Assembly: GCA_902806015.1 (NCBI GenBank)
Contig: CADCUZ010000157.1
Location: 1 to 20,997, forward strand
Origin: an uncultured Rubrobacteraceae bacterium
GTDB taxonomy: Bacteria > Actinomycetota > Rubrobacteria > Rubrobacterales > Rubrobacteraceae
Reading direction: 5' to 3'
Length of the DNA: 20,997 nucleotides
The position numbers and the translations under genes were made by a program. The notes below the pieces were generated by a model that searched no databases, was not told where the DNA came from, and saw nothing but the letters and a program-made list of their open reading frames with translations. Positions within the stretch are counted from its first letter, which is position 1. Each line of letters opens with the position of its first letter. Shown piece after piece: positions 1 through 7,377 of the stretch.

Positions 1-480
1 AACGCCGGGATCAACATAGATAAGACGCTCAGGAAGCTCACGGTGGACGACTGGGACAAGGTCATCCAGGTGGACCTAAACAGCGCGTTCTACACCGTGC
101 ACGCCGTCTTGCCGCACATGACTGAGGCCGGGAGCGGAAAGATCATCAACATGAGCTCCTTTGTCGGGGAGGCCGGCAACATCGGCCAGGCCAACTACTC
201 GGCGGCCAAGGGCGGGATGCTCGGCTTCACCAAGACCGCAGCACTCGAGCTCGCCCGCTACGGCATCACCGTCAACGCCATCTGCCCCGGCTTCATAAAC
301 ACGGACATGGTCGCCGCCATCCCCGAGGAGGCGAAGGAGAAGCTCCTGAAGTCGGTGCCGCTAAGACGCTTCGGCGAGCCGGAGGAGATCGCACGCGCCG
401 TCCGCTACCTCGTCGAGGACGGCGACTACATCACCGGCCAGTCCCTGGACATAAACGGCGGCGTCTACATCAGAACGTAG
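1..480 (+). CDS. SDR family reductase, FabG/PhaB-like (5' end outside window)
   Basis: This is the C-terminal 159 residues of a short-chain dehydrogenase/reductase; the frame is open at base 1, so the Rossmann N-terminus (TGxxxGIG) lies upstream. Visible landmarks are NAGIN at the very start, the Ser of INMSS, the catalytic YSAAK near residue 65, the ICPGFINTDM loop, and a C-terminal YITGQSLDINGG signature. The pattern fits 3-oxoacyl-ACP reductase or acetoacetyl-CoA reductase (PhaB), NADPH-dependent cytoplasmic enzymes that reduce a beta-ketoacyl thioester. Neighbouring genes act on acyl-CoA substrates, which mildly favours a CoA-linked role (inference). The family is too broad to fix the substrate, and the cofactor-specificity residues are not in the window. 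It ends TAG at 478-480. Confidence 0.93.
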   Translation, partial: NAGINIDKTLRKLTVDDWDKVIQVDLNSAFYTVHAVLPHMTEAGSGKIINMSSFVGEAGNIGQANYSAAKGGMLGFTKTAALELARYGITVNAICPGFINTDMVAAIPEEAKEKLLKSVPLRRFGEPEEIARAVRYLVEDGDYITGQSLDINGGVYIRT

Positions 481-933
481 GGTAGACGACGGCCACCGGC
501 TTTCGGCGAAGAAGGCGGGCGGCAACCCGAGGATATCCCCCCGTCGCCGCGGTGGAGGCGCGCGTTCACCCCCGGTGAAGGCCCGATTCTTCGGCATCGT
601 GGTGTGCCCTGCGGGCCTGTGACGGCCTTGCCCAACGTGGAGAGGAGCCGCCCCGCCCGGCCTGTTACGGCGACCCTGCGATGGTGCCACCAGCTTCCGC
701 CGGCGTGCCGCCGCCGACGTGTAGACTCTTCGCCGACTGTGTCACCTGTAACAAACACGAAACCCGAGAACTCATACAATCCCAACGGTCGATGCCATGT
801 CGCCGGATGGCCTGCGGCTTGCATCTATCTCTGCTGGACACATAAATGCGTTTCGTTTACAATCAAGGTCCATGTAACAAAGTCCACACCTTGGGTATGG
901 ACGTCGATGTTTGGCTACTGAGAGAGGTGGACT
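481..933. other. 453-base intergenic region between two SDR genes
   Basis: No convincing gene lies here; open frames on both strands have proline/arginine-rich shadow composition. A short perfect hairpin (TTCACC, loop CCC, GGTGAA, 565-579) and a 7-bp inverted repeat (AGGCCCG 579-585 with CGGGCCT 612-618) follow the first gene, without a clean T-tract; they may help end its transcript. From about 740 to 930 the DNA is AT-richer than its surroundings and is the likely promoter region for the next gene. TTGCAT at 819-824 and ATAAAT at 842-847 are 17 nt apart and form a weak sigma-70-like pair. The motif TGTAACAAA occurs at about 747 and 874. The last 60 bases hold the leader stem described separately. 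Confidence 0.6.
565..579 (+). terminator. Possible weak hairpin downstream of the first SDR gene
   Basis: TTCACC-CCC-GGTGAA is a perfect 6-bp stem with a 3-nt loop, 85 nt after the stop codon. There is no U-tract, only a short T-rich stretch (GATTCTTC) about 6 nt later, so it could be a weak or Rho-assisted end of transcription, or a DNA palindrome. Confidence is low. Confidence 0.25.
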
Positions 934-936
934 TTG
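878..936 (+). promoter_or_regulatory. Leader stem pairing over the RBS and TTG start of the SDR gene
   Basis: Bases 878-887 (CAAAGTCCAC) are exactly complementary to 927-936 (GTGGACTTTG). The right arm contains the end of the Shine-Dalgarno sequence (GAGGTGG, 924-930) and the whole TTG start codon (934-936), so in RNA this 10-bp stem with a 39-nt loop would hide the translation start. A second hairpin competes for the left arm: GTCCA (882-886) with TGGAC (898-902), extended inside by ACC/GGT with one mismatch. The two folds exclude each other, an arrangement like an on/off leader. No known riboswitch core was recognised. It could also be a protein-binding palindrome, or chance. Confidence 0.45.
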
Positions 937-1701
937 AGGCTTAGCGGACGCACGGCGGTAGTGACGGGTGCGGCGCGGGGCATCGGGGCGGCCGAGGCGA
1001 TTCGGCTGGCGCAGGAGGGTGCCAACGTGGCGGTGCTGGACCTTTCGGCGGAGTCCTGCCAGGGGACTGTGGAGGCCGTCGAGGCGGTGGGGGCCGAGGC
1101 CGTTGCGATCGCGTGCGACGTATCGAGCGCCCAGCAGGTGGAGAGGGCCTTCGAGGAGATCCACAACCGCTTCGGGCGGGTGGACATCCTGGTCAACAAT
1201 GCGGGCCTTTTGCGCGACAACCTCTCGTTCAAGATGAGCGAGGATGACTGGGACAAGGTGCTCGACGTCCATCTCAAGGGCAGCTTTTTGTGCTCCAAGG
1301 CGGCCCAGAAATACATGGTCGAGCAGGAGTACGGCAAGATCGTGATGACCTCCTCCATCGTGGCGCTCGGCAACAAGGGCCAGGCTAACTACTCCGCGGC
1401 CAAGGCGGGGCTCCAGGCGCTGGCGCGGACGCTCGCGCTGGAGGTCGGCCGGTTCAACATCAACGTCAACGCGGTGGCGCCGGGTTGGATCGAGACGGAG
1501 ATGACCCGGGAGGCCGCCGAGCGGGTCGGGATGACCATGGAAGACATGAAGGAGCGGTTCGCCAAGAACATCCCCCTCAAGCGCTTCGGCCGCGTCGAGG
1601 ACATCGCCAACGTGGTCGCCTTCCTCGTCTCGGACGAGGCCTCGTACATCAGTGGCGAGACGATCTACGTCTCCGGCGGGCCTTCGAGCTCGGTCATTTA
1701 G
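934..1701 (+). CDS. Short-chain dehydrogenase/reductase, NAD-type, FabG-like
   Basis: This is a complete classical SDR of 255 residues, the normal length of the family. It has the nucleotide-binding TGAARGIG at 11-18, NNAG at 88-91, the catalytic Ser of TSS (140-141), Tyr153 and Lys157 (YSAAK), the APGW loop, and a C-terminal glycine-rich end. Asp36 at the end of the second beta strand (VLDLS) predicts NAD(H) rather than NADP(H). The TTG start is chosen because GAGGTGG lies 3 nt upstream and translation gives the usual SDR N-terminus (RLSGRTAVVTG). The gene stands alone, with its own leader and a strong terminator 28 nt after the stop. Substrate unknown: 3-oxoacyl thioester, alcohol or sugar are all possible. 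It resembles the first SDR in the window (shared NYSAAK and IPLKRFG-type segments), so the two may be old paralogues. Confidence 0.94.
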   Translation: MRLSGRTAVVTGAARGIGAAEAIRLAQEGANVAVLDLSAESCQGTVEAVEAVGAEAVAIACDVSSAQQVERAFEEIHNRFGRVDILVNNAGLLRDNLSFKMSEDDWDKVLDVHLKGSFLCSKAAQKYMVEQEYGKIVMTSSIVALGNKGQANYSAAKAGLQALARTLALEVGRFNINVNAVAPGWIETEMTREAAERVGMTMEDMKERFAKNIPLKRFGRVEDIANVVAFLVSDEASYISGETIYVSGGPSSSVI

Positions 1702-1729
1702 AGCTCTCAGCCCTTAGCTGGCGGCTCTT

Positions 1730-1760
1730 GGGTGGGGAGAAATCCCCGCCCTTTTTGTTT
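1730..1760 (+). terminator. Rho-independent terminator after the SDR gene
   Basis: A 9-bp stem (GGGTGGGGA 1730-1738 with TCCCCGCCC 1743-1751, one T-G wobble) closes on a GAAA tetraloop and is followed at once by TTTTTGTTT. It is a textbook intrinsic terminator, 28 nt after the SDR stop. It also separates that gene from the convergent leftward operon ending at 1844. Confidence 0.93.
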
Positions 1761-1843
1761 GTCGGGCTCGGGCGACCACCCTTGCCGTGGAGGGTCTGCG
1801 AAGGCCGGAGTGCCGCCGGGGCGGTTGACCCTGCGAACCCCGT

Positions 1844-2827
1844 TTACGGGTTCAGGATCAGCTTGCCCGTCGTCTTGCGGCCTTCCAGGTCGGCGTGGGC
1901 CTCGGCGGCCCTCTCGAGCGGGTACTTCGCGCCGATGGTGATTTTGAGTTCGCCGGAGGCTATCCAGGCCAGCGTCTGCTCGAGGCTCGGGACGAAGAGG
2001 TCTGGGCGGGAGAGGATCGGGACGAGCCAAAAGCCCACGACGGATTGGCAGCCGTTCATGAGGGCGGCGGGCACGATGGTCCCCCGCTCCCCGCTCGCGG
2101 TGCCAAAGACGACCATCCGGCCGAAGGTCGCGAGGCACTTCAGGTTCTTCTCGGGGAAGTCCGCCCCTACCATCTCCAGGATGACGTCCGCGCCGGCGCC
2201 GTCCGTGGCCTCGCGGACCTTCTCGGGCCAGTCCTCCTTCGTGTAGTCGATAAGAGCGTCGGCGCCGAGGGAGCGGGCGAGGTCGAGCTTCTCCGGGCTG
2301 CCGGCGGTGGCGATGACCTTGCCGGCGCCGAGCAGCTTCGCCATTTGGGCGGCCAGGGTCCCGACGCCGCCGGCGGCCGCGTGGACGAGGACGCTCTCGC
2401 CCTCCTTCAGGGCTCCCGATGTCTTTATCACGTGGTAGGCGGTGAGGCCCTGAAGGGGGACGGCGGCGGCCTCGTCGAAGCCCATGTTCTGGGGGAGCGG
2501 GATCAAGGACGCCGCAGGGGCGACGGCGAAGTCCGCGTAGCCGCCCGTGTCGAGCAGGGTGACGACCCGGTCTCCTCTGGAGACGTTCTCCACACCCTCC
2601 CCTACCTCGACGACGGTGCCGGCAACCTCGGAGCCGGGGGTGAAGGGGAACCCCTGGCGGGTGAGGTACCGGTCGCGGCGGCGCATGGTGTCGGCGTAGT
2701 TGACGCCTGCGGCCGCTACCTCGATCAGGACCTCCCACTCACGCGGCGAGGGCCGCTCGGCGTCCACGTACCGGAGGACCCCAGGTTCCCCGAGCCCCTC
2801 GGCCACGATCGCCTTCATCTGCGCCAC
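1844..2827 (-). CDS. NADPH:quinone oxidoreductase-like, zinc-free MDR family
   Basis: A 327-residue medium-chain dehydrogenase/reductase of the quinone oxidoreductase class, at full family length. The GroES-like N-terminal half carries AGVNYADTMRR (40-50) and PGSEVAGTV (64-72); the NADP-binding Rossmann half carries HAAAGGVG (149-156), typical of QOR. The cysteine/histidine ligands of zinc alcohol dehydrogenases are absent, as expected. It probably reduces quinones or enones with NADPH in the cytoplasm. GTG at 2827 is preferred because GGAG lies 6 nt upstream; ATG at 2818 is the alternative. It is 21 nt downstream of glutaryl-CoA dehydrogenase on the same strand, so co-transcribed. A crotonyl-CoA reductase or enoyl reductase role would suit that context but cannot be read from sequence. 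Confidence 0.92.
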   Translation of the reverse strand: MAQMKAIVAEGLGEPGVLRYVDAERPSPREWEVLIEVAAAGVNYADTMRRRDRYLTRQGFPFTPGSEVAGTVVEVGEGVENVSRGDRVVTLLDTGGYADFAVAPAASLIPLPQNMGFDEAAAVPLQGLTAYHVIKTSGALKEGESVLVHAAAGGVGTLAAQMAKLLGAGKVIATAGSPEKLDLARSLGADALIDYTKEDWPEKVREATDGAGADVILEMVGADFPEKNLKCLATFGRMVVFGTASGERGTIVPAALMNGCQSVVGFWLVPILSRPDLFVPSLEQTLAWIASGELKITIGAKYPLERAAEAHADLEGRKTTGKLILNP

Positions 2828-2848
2828 GTCGTCTCCAGTTTCGTCGGT

Positions 2849-4072
2849 CTAGCGGAAGCTCTGGATGCCGGTTATAGCGTTGCCGAGGATGAGGGTGTGG
2901 ACCTCGTCCGTGCCCTCGTAGGTTCGCACGCTTTCCAGGTTCGCCATGTGGCGCATCGGCGGGTGGTCTAGCGTGACCCCGTTGCCGCCGAAGACCGTGC
3001 GGGCCTCCCGCGCGACCTCTATTGCCTCGCGGACGTTGTTGAGTTTGCCCAAAGAAAGCTGCTCGGGGCGAAGCGTGCCGGCGTCTTTCATCCTGCCGAT
3101 GTGCAAGGCGAGCAGCGTACCCTTTTCTATCTCGACGAGCATGTTGACGAGCTTCTGTTGCACGAGCTGGAAGGAGCCTATGGGCCTGCCGAACTGCTCC
3201 CTCTCTCCGGCATACTCGAGCGCAGACTCGTAGCAGTCCCTGGCAGCCCCCATGGCGCCCCAGATGATGCCGTAGCGCGCCTCGTTGAGGCAGGCGAAGG
3301 GCCCGGCTAGCCCGCGCGCCCCGGGGAGCATGGCGCCCTCGGGGAGCCTCACGTCCTCGAACGTGACGTCGCATTGGATGGAGGCGCGCATCGAGAGCTT
3401 CGGGGTGATGTCCGCCGCGGAGAAGCCCCCGGCGTCCGTCGGGACGAGGAAGCCCCGGACGGGGTTGCCCTCCTCGTCGGTGCGGGCCCAGACGACGGCG
3501 ACGTCGGCGATGGTCGCCAGGCCGATCCAACGCTTCCTCCCGCTCAGCACCCAGTCGGAGCCTTCTCTGCGCGCCGCGGTCTTCATGCTCGCCGGGTCGC
3601 TTCCCGCGGTGGGCTCGGTGAGGCCGAAGCAGCCTATGGCCTCCCCTTTCGCCATCCTCGGGAGCCAGTCTTGCTTTTGCTTCTCGGAGCCGAACTTGTG
3701 GATGGCGCTCATGGCGAGGGAGCCCTGGACGCTGACGAAGGTGCGCAGACCCGAGTCGCCGGCCTCGAGCTCCATGCAGGCAAGGCCGTACTCGACGGCG
3801 CTCCTGCCGGCGCAGCCGTAGCCTTCGAGGTGCATACCCAAGACGCCGAGTTCGGCGAACTCGGGCACGATCTCCTTCGGGAAGACGGCCTGGTCGAACC
3901 AGTCCTTTATGTTCGGCCTGATCCTCTCCCGCACGAAGTAGCGGACCCCGTCGCGCACCGCCAGCTCGCCATCGGAGAGGTGCGCCTCGACGTTCAAAAA
4001 GTCGTGCCCCGCAGGTCTCTCCGGAGCCTGTCGTCCGTTCCGCCCGACCTCTTTTGTGCGCGACGTGGCCAT
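2849..4072 (-). CDS. gcdH: Glutaryl-CoA dehydrogenase (acyl-CoA dehydrogenase family)
   Basis: A 407-residue flavoprotein matching the glutaryl-CoA dehydrogenase branch. Landmarks are FGLTEPTAGSDP (149-160, flavin/acyl site), SMRAS (227-231), ARYGIIWG (265-272), and YEGTDEVHTLILGNAITG near the C-terminus, with Glu386 as the catalytic base. The family oxidises and decarboxylates glutaryl-CoA to crotonyl-CoA and CO2 using FAD and passes electrons to ETF; it is used in lysine, tryptophan and glutarate breakdown. The ATG at 4072 has GGGAGG 8 nt upstream. It is the first gene of a two-gene leftward operon and lies divergent from a CaiB/BaiF CoA-transferase, a pairing typical of glutarate utilisation. 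Family assignment is firm; glutarate as substrate is well supported by the GCDH-type motifs. Other short-chain ACAD activity is less likely. Confidence 0.93.
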   Translation of the reverse strand: MATSRTKEVGRNGRQAPERPAGHDFLNVEAHLSDGELAVRDGVRYFVRERIRPNIKDWFDQAVFPKEIVPEFAELGVLGMHLEGYGCAGRSAVEYGLACMELEAGDSGLRTFVSVQGSLAMSAIHKFGSEKQKQDWLPRMAKGEAIGCFGLTEPTAGSDPASMKTAARREGSDWVLSGRKRWIGLATIADVAVVWARTDEEGNPVRGFLVPTDAGGFSAADITPKLSMRASIQCDVTFEDVRLPEGAMLPGARGLAGPFACLNEARYGIIWGAMGAARDCYESALEYAGEREQFGRPIGSFQLVQQKLVNMLVEIEKGTLLALHIGRMKDAGTLRPEQLSLGKLNNVREAIEVAREARTVFGGNGVTLDHPPMRHMANLESVRTYEGTDEVHTLILGNAITGIQSFR

Positions 4073-4327
4073 CTTCTTGCCCTCCCGGTCTCAGCCCTTC
4101 GACCACACGATTCTCCCATAAAACGCCCTCCCCGGGCGCGTGCGCCATTACAGGCGGCCGGGCCCGTGCGGCCGCTCGCTCAGTAGGCGAGCCCGGGATT
4201 TGCGGTTCGTGTAAGCTGTGGCAACCTGGCACACGACGGGAGGGGTCGTCGTCTCTACGCTGAACGACGAAGATGCGCGAGGCTTCTCGGAGGCGGGCGG
4301 GATACCCGGAGAAGGGGAAGCGCTCAC
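4073..4327. promoter_or_regulatory. Divergent promoter region between gcdH and cupin/CoA-transferase operons
   Basis: This 255-base divergent spacer must hold promoters for both directions. Two inverted repeats are visible: GCTCGC, 7-nt loop, GCGAGC at 4174-4192, and TCGTGT (4207-4212) with ACACGA (4231-4236), 18 nt between arms. The second has the size expected of a dimeric repressor operator and would sit between the two promoters. I could not settle on clear -35/-10 pairs, so no promoter is placed. Confidence 0.4.
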
Positions 4328-4675
4328 ATGAAGGACAAGGAGAGGGTGCGCAAGGTACCTTTCGGGGAGCTCCCCTGGGCCGACGACGCGCCCGGCATTC
4401 GGGCACGCGAGGTGGACGTCGGGGGGGCTCGGTGGGCGACCGTCGAGTACGGGGCCGGAGCCTCCCGGGAAGACTGGTGCCAAGAAGGGCACCGCGGGTT
4501 CGTGATCTCGGGCGAGATCGAGTACGAGTTCGACGACGGGGCCGAACCCCTGCGCGCCGCTGAAGGCGAGGCGTTCTTCCTCCCGCCGGCTCCCCTGGGC
4601 GGCGGCGCCCATCGGGGCCGCAACCCCTCCGAGGGACCGACGCGGCTCTTTCTCATGGACGCCCGCGAGGGCTGA
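4328..4675 (+). CDS. Small cupin-domain protein
   Basis: A 115-residue single-domain protein with the cupin beta-barrel pattern: EGHRGFVISGEIEYEFDDG (53-71; motif 1 with a single His), then AEGEAFFLPP and GGGAHRGRNPSEGPTRLFLMD (motif 2 with a His). Only two or three potential metal ligands are visible, so metal binding is plausible but not certain. The ATG at 4328 follows GGAGAAGGGG. Its TGA overlaps the ATG of the CoA-transferase (TGATG at 4673-4677), so the two are translated together. A role as a small regulator or isomerase-like helper of acyl-CoA/dicarboxylate metabolism is only inference from position; no function can be named. Confidence 0.87.
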   Translation: MKDKERVRKVPFGELPWADDAPGIRAREVDVGGARWATVEYGAGASREDWCQEGHRGFVISGEIEYEFDDGAEPLRAAEGEAFFLPPAPLGGGAHRGRNPSEGPTRLFLMDAREG

Positions 4676-5832
4676 TGCTGCCGCTCGAGGGCCTGCAGGT
4701 GCTGGACCTCTCGCGGGTGCTCGCCGGGCCGTACGCGACGATGGCCCTCGCCGACCTCGGGGCGGACGTGCTGAAGATCGAGCACCCCGAACGCGGCGAC
4801 GACACCCGCCACTGGGGGCCGCCCTTCGCCGGCGGGGAGTCGGCGTACTTTCTCTCCGTAAACCGGAACAAGCGCTCCGTGGGGGTAGACCTCAAGACCG
4901 AAGAAGGGCTGGAAAGCGTAAGGCGTCTGGCGGCGGGGGCGGACGTGGTGATCGAGAATTGGAAGCGCGGGGCCCTGCAAGGGATGGGCCTCGGCTACGA
5001 GACGCTCAAAGAGAACAACCCCGGCCTCGTCTACTGCTCCATAACCGGGTTCGGGCCGGGGCCGGACGAGGACCGCCCCGGCTACGACTTTCTCGTTCAG
5101 GCCAGAGCCGGGATCATGGGCATCACCGGCTTTCCGGAGCCCGACGGCGAACCGACGAAGGTCGGCGTGGCCATAGCGGACATCGTCTGCGGCCTGCACG
5201 CGGCCACCGCAATACTGGCCGCGCTCAGGCGCCGCCAGGAGACGGGGGAGGGGGCGCGCATCGAGGTTCCCCTCTTCGAATCGACCCTCTCCTGGCTCGC
5301 CAACCGCGGGCAGGAGTTCCTGGTCTCCGGCGAGGACAAGGGACGCCTGGGCAACGGCCACCCAACGATAGTTCCCTACCAGACCTTCGACGCCTCGGAC
5401 AAGCAGATAGCCGTCGCCGTCGGCAACGACGCCCAGTTCGGCCGGCTGTGCGAAGCCATCGGCCTCCCGGACCTCGCCCGGGACGAGCGCTACTCCACGA
5501 ACCCGGACCGGGTCGCCAACCGCGGGGCGCTGGTCACGGTCCTGCAGCAGCGGTTCTTAGAACGGACAGCGGAGGAGTGGGTCGAGTCGGTTCGGGGCGC
5601 CGACGTTCCGTGCGGGCCGGTCAACGTTCTGTCGGATGTCTTCGAGGATGAGCACGTCCTGGGTTCTGGCATGCTGCGGGAGGTGGAACACCCGGCGGCC
5701 GGGAAGTTGAAGGTGGTCGCCTCGCCCGTGCTGGTGGACGGGGAGCGGTTGCCGGTGCGGAGTCCCCCGCCGACCCTCGGGCAGCACACGAGCCTCAAAG
5801 ATTGGGGGCAGGAGCGCGCGCAGCCCTCGTAA
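4675..5832 (+). CDS. CaiB/BaiF family (class III) CoA-transferase, probably glutarate CoA-transferase
   Basis: A 385-residue class III CoA-transferase, slightly shorter than formyl-CoA transferase. It opens with LEGLQVLDLSRVLAGPYATM, the family signature, followed by LGADVLKIEHPERGDDTR, the NRNKRSV segment, and GYDFLVQARAGIMGITG. Asp169 in VGVAIADIVCGLHA occupies the position of the catalytic aspartate (Asp169 in formyl-CoA transferase) that forms the acyl-anhydride intermediate. These enzymes move CoA between carboxylic acids in the cytoplasm. Opposite glutaryl-CoA dehydrogenase, the best guess is a succinyl-CoA:glutarate CoA-transferase like mammalian SUGCT; this is contextual, and other acids are possible. 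The start overlaps the cupin stop by one base, indicating translational coupling. Confidence 0.92.
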   Translation: MLPLEGLQVLDLSRVLAGPYATMALADLGADVLKIEHPERGDDTRHWGPPFAGGESAYFLSVNRNKRSVGVDLKTEEGLESVRRLAAGADVVIENWKRGALQGMGLGYETLKENNPGLVYCSITGFGPGPDEDRPGYDFLVQARAGIMGITGFPEPDGEPTKVGVAIADIVCGLHAATAILAALRRRQETGEGARIEVPLFESTLSWLANRGQEFLVSGEDKGRLGNGHPTIVPYQTFDASDKQIAVAVGNDAQFGRLCEAIGLPDLARDERYSTNPDRVANRGALVTVLQQRFLERTAEEWVESVRGADVPCGPVNVLSDVFEDEHVLGSGMLREVEHPAAGKLKVVASPVLVDGERLPVRSPPPTLGQHTSLKDWGQERAQPS

Positions 5833-5992
5833 ACCCGGAGGGCCAAACGTCGCGGGCTAGAGGTCGCGAAACACCGCGCGTACCTTAGAATCGGACGCGT
5901 AACGCCAGTCTTCCGGCGCCAGATCGAGGACGTACGGGTGGCGGGTACGTGCCCCGCCGGTTTCCCGGACGTATTTGTAAGAGAGGAGCCGT

Positions 5993-6325
5993 GTGACCGA
6001 GACGACGCTGGACCTCCAAGAGTTGGCCGGGCAGGTTAACCGCGCCTACGAGCGCCTGGTGGCGACCCGACGGGCGCTCGTAGCGGCGACAGAGGCCCTC
6101 TCGGATCACGAGCGGCGGGCGAAGGTGGAGAACGCCGACACCCTGCTGGAGGCAAAAAACGAGCGCACCGCGGCCCTCTACCTGGAGGGCATCCTCGATA
6201 CCCCCGAACACTCCGAGCTCCTGGCCGTGAGGGCCCGAACGGAGCTGGCGCACTACGAAGCCCGGTCTGAAATCCAGCGTCTGGAGCTCCTCGTGCGCCT
6301 GATGGAGGTCACGGCCAACGCCTGA
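5993..6325 (+). CDS. Hypothetical small helical protein
   Basis: A 110-residue protein of unknown family. The sequence is rich in Ala, Glu, Arg and Leu, has almost no glycine or proline, and is predicted to be nearly all helix, with heptad-like stretches (ELAGQVNRAYERLVATRRAL; SEIQRLELLVRLMEV), so it may form a coiled coil. No signal peptide or membrane segment is seen; it should be cytoplasmic. GTG at 5993 is chosen because GAGAGGAG lies about 5 nt upstream, a strong ribosome site, and codon use matches real genes here. It stands alone, 160 nt after the CoA-transferase and pointing toward the convergent cyclase gene. Structural or phage-derived origin is possible but unsupported. Confidence 0.7.
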   Translation: MTETTLDLQELAGQVNRAYERLVATRRALVAATEALSDHERRAKVENADTLLEAKNERTAALYLEGILDTPEHSELLAVRARTELAHYEARSEIQRLELLVRLMEVTANA

Positions 6326-6390
6326 GGCCAGGTCTCTTGAGTTTCGGGCATCGGTCATCAACTCCCACCTTCGGGCGACGGCTGATGGAC

Positions 6391-7200
6391 CTAAGAGCCG
6401 GCAGGGACGAGCGCCACGGGCCTCACCGGGGAGCCGGTCGCGCCGACGAGCTTGAGGGGCAGGCAGACGAACTCGAACTCGTGGTGCTCGTCGGCGGCGA
6501 GCCCGTCGAGGGCCAGGTTCTCCACGATGTAGACGCCGCGCCGGGCCAGCAGGATCAGGTGCCCCGGCAACAAACACCCGAGCTCTGGATCACGCAACCC
6601 GGGGACGTCCCAGGCCATATTGTCCGCCCCCACGGCGATCACGCCCCTGTCGGCGAGCCAGCGTGAGGCCCCGGCGTCCATGCCCGGCCCCGCGAGGTAA
6701 CGTTCCTCGTCCCCCCAGAACCTCCCGTTGCCGGTCCGCACGAGCGCCACGCTCCCGGGCTCGACACCGACACCCTGACGCTCGCAGCACGCCGCGAGGT
6801 CCGCGCCGGCGACCGCCTGACCGGGCTCTAAAGCCTCGACACCCTTCAGGGCGGCCACGTCGAGGAGGACGCCGGGGGCCACGATGGGGGGTATCTTCTC
6901 GGCGCCGTGCTCGGTGAAACCGCGGGAGGTTTGGACGGACTCGACCGGGACCCCGCCGCAGAGGGTCAGGGCGTCGGCCTGGTGGGAGAGGGCGTCGATG
7001 TGGGTGCCGGTGTGCTCGCCGCAGACGAGGATGCCGGCGGCGCCGGTGCGCGGGCCGGACTCTTCAGGGCGGTACTCGTCCTCGTGGCGGCGGTGCAAAA
7101 GGTAGGAGTATCCGGCCTGGCGGTGGGCGGGGTGGATCGGCATCCCCGCGGTTCGCGGTTGCTCCAGGTCAAAGACGAGCGTCCCGCCGTCCGCCCTCAC
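6391..7200 (-). CDS. Cyclase family protein (kynurenine formamidase-like metal hydrolase)
   Basis: A 269-residue member of the cyclase/kynurenine formamidase (KynB-like) superfamily. The signature HTGTHIDALSH at 63-73 supplies His63, His67, Asp69 and His73 as metal ligands, usually zinc or manganese; later segments (VLLDVAAL, VALVRTGNGRFW, ADRGVIAVGADNMAWD, ENLALDGLA) also follow the family. These enzymes hydrolyse amides or lactams or act in ring formation. GTG at 7200 is preferred to the in-frame start 147 nt earlier because GGGGGAGG lies 6 nt upstream and the longer form adds a low-complexity tail not typical of the family. It is divergent from the ruined M24/DUF1445/hydantoinase cluster, so it probably once served the same amide or cyclic-imide pathway. 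It appears intact, but its substrate is unknown. Confidence 0.88.
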   Translation of the reverse strand: MRADGGTLVFDLEQPRTAGMPIHPAHRQAGYSYLLHRRHEDEYRPEESGPRTGAAGILVCGEHTGTHIDALSHQADALTLCGGVPVESVQTSRGFTEHGAEKIPPIVAPGVLLDVAALKGVEALEPGQAVAGADLAACCERQGVGVEPGSVALVRTGNGRFWGDEERYLAGPGMDAGASRWLADRGVIAVGADNMAWDVPGLRDPELGCLLPGHLILLARRGVYIVENLALDGLAADEHHEFEFVCLPLKLVGATGSPVRPVALVPAGS

Positions 7201-7377
7201 GCGAAACCTCCCCCCTCGGGCCTCTCCCCCTTCACGGGCCGAAGTGTGACCCGGCGGGGGACCCGCGTCAACGAGGGTGCGGGATACGAGCCTGACATAC
7301 AATCCCCTGGCGGAAAGCGGAAAGACGCATTTCGTCCGGAAAGGCAACGGCCATGAACGGGCAGGTTACTCGCGACG

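Noticed and set aside
747..880. Repeated TGTAACAAA motif in the SDR promoter region
   Set aside because: Only two imperfectly placed copies; too little to call an operator.
1895..2971. Plus-strand open frame of 358 codons opposite the quinone reductase
   Set aside because: Antisense shadow; low-complexity, Gly/Asp/Val-rich, with no domain.
2739..4406. Long leftward open frame of 555 codons across gcdH
   Set aside because: It is out of frame with the clear gcdH motifs and made of Arg/Pro/Gly shadow sequence typical of GC-rich DNA.
7201..7347. Longer N-terminus for the cyclase
   Set aside because: A strong ribosome site sits just before GTG 7200, and the extra residues are not typical of the family.
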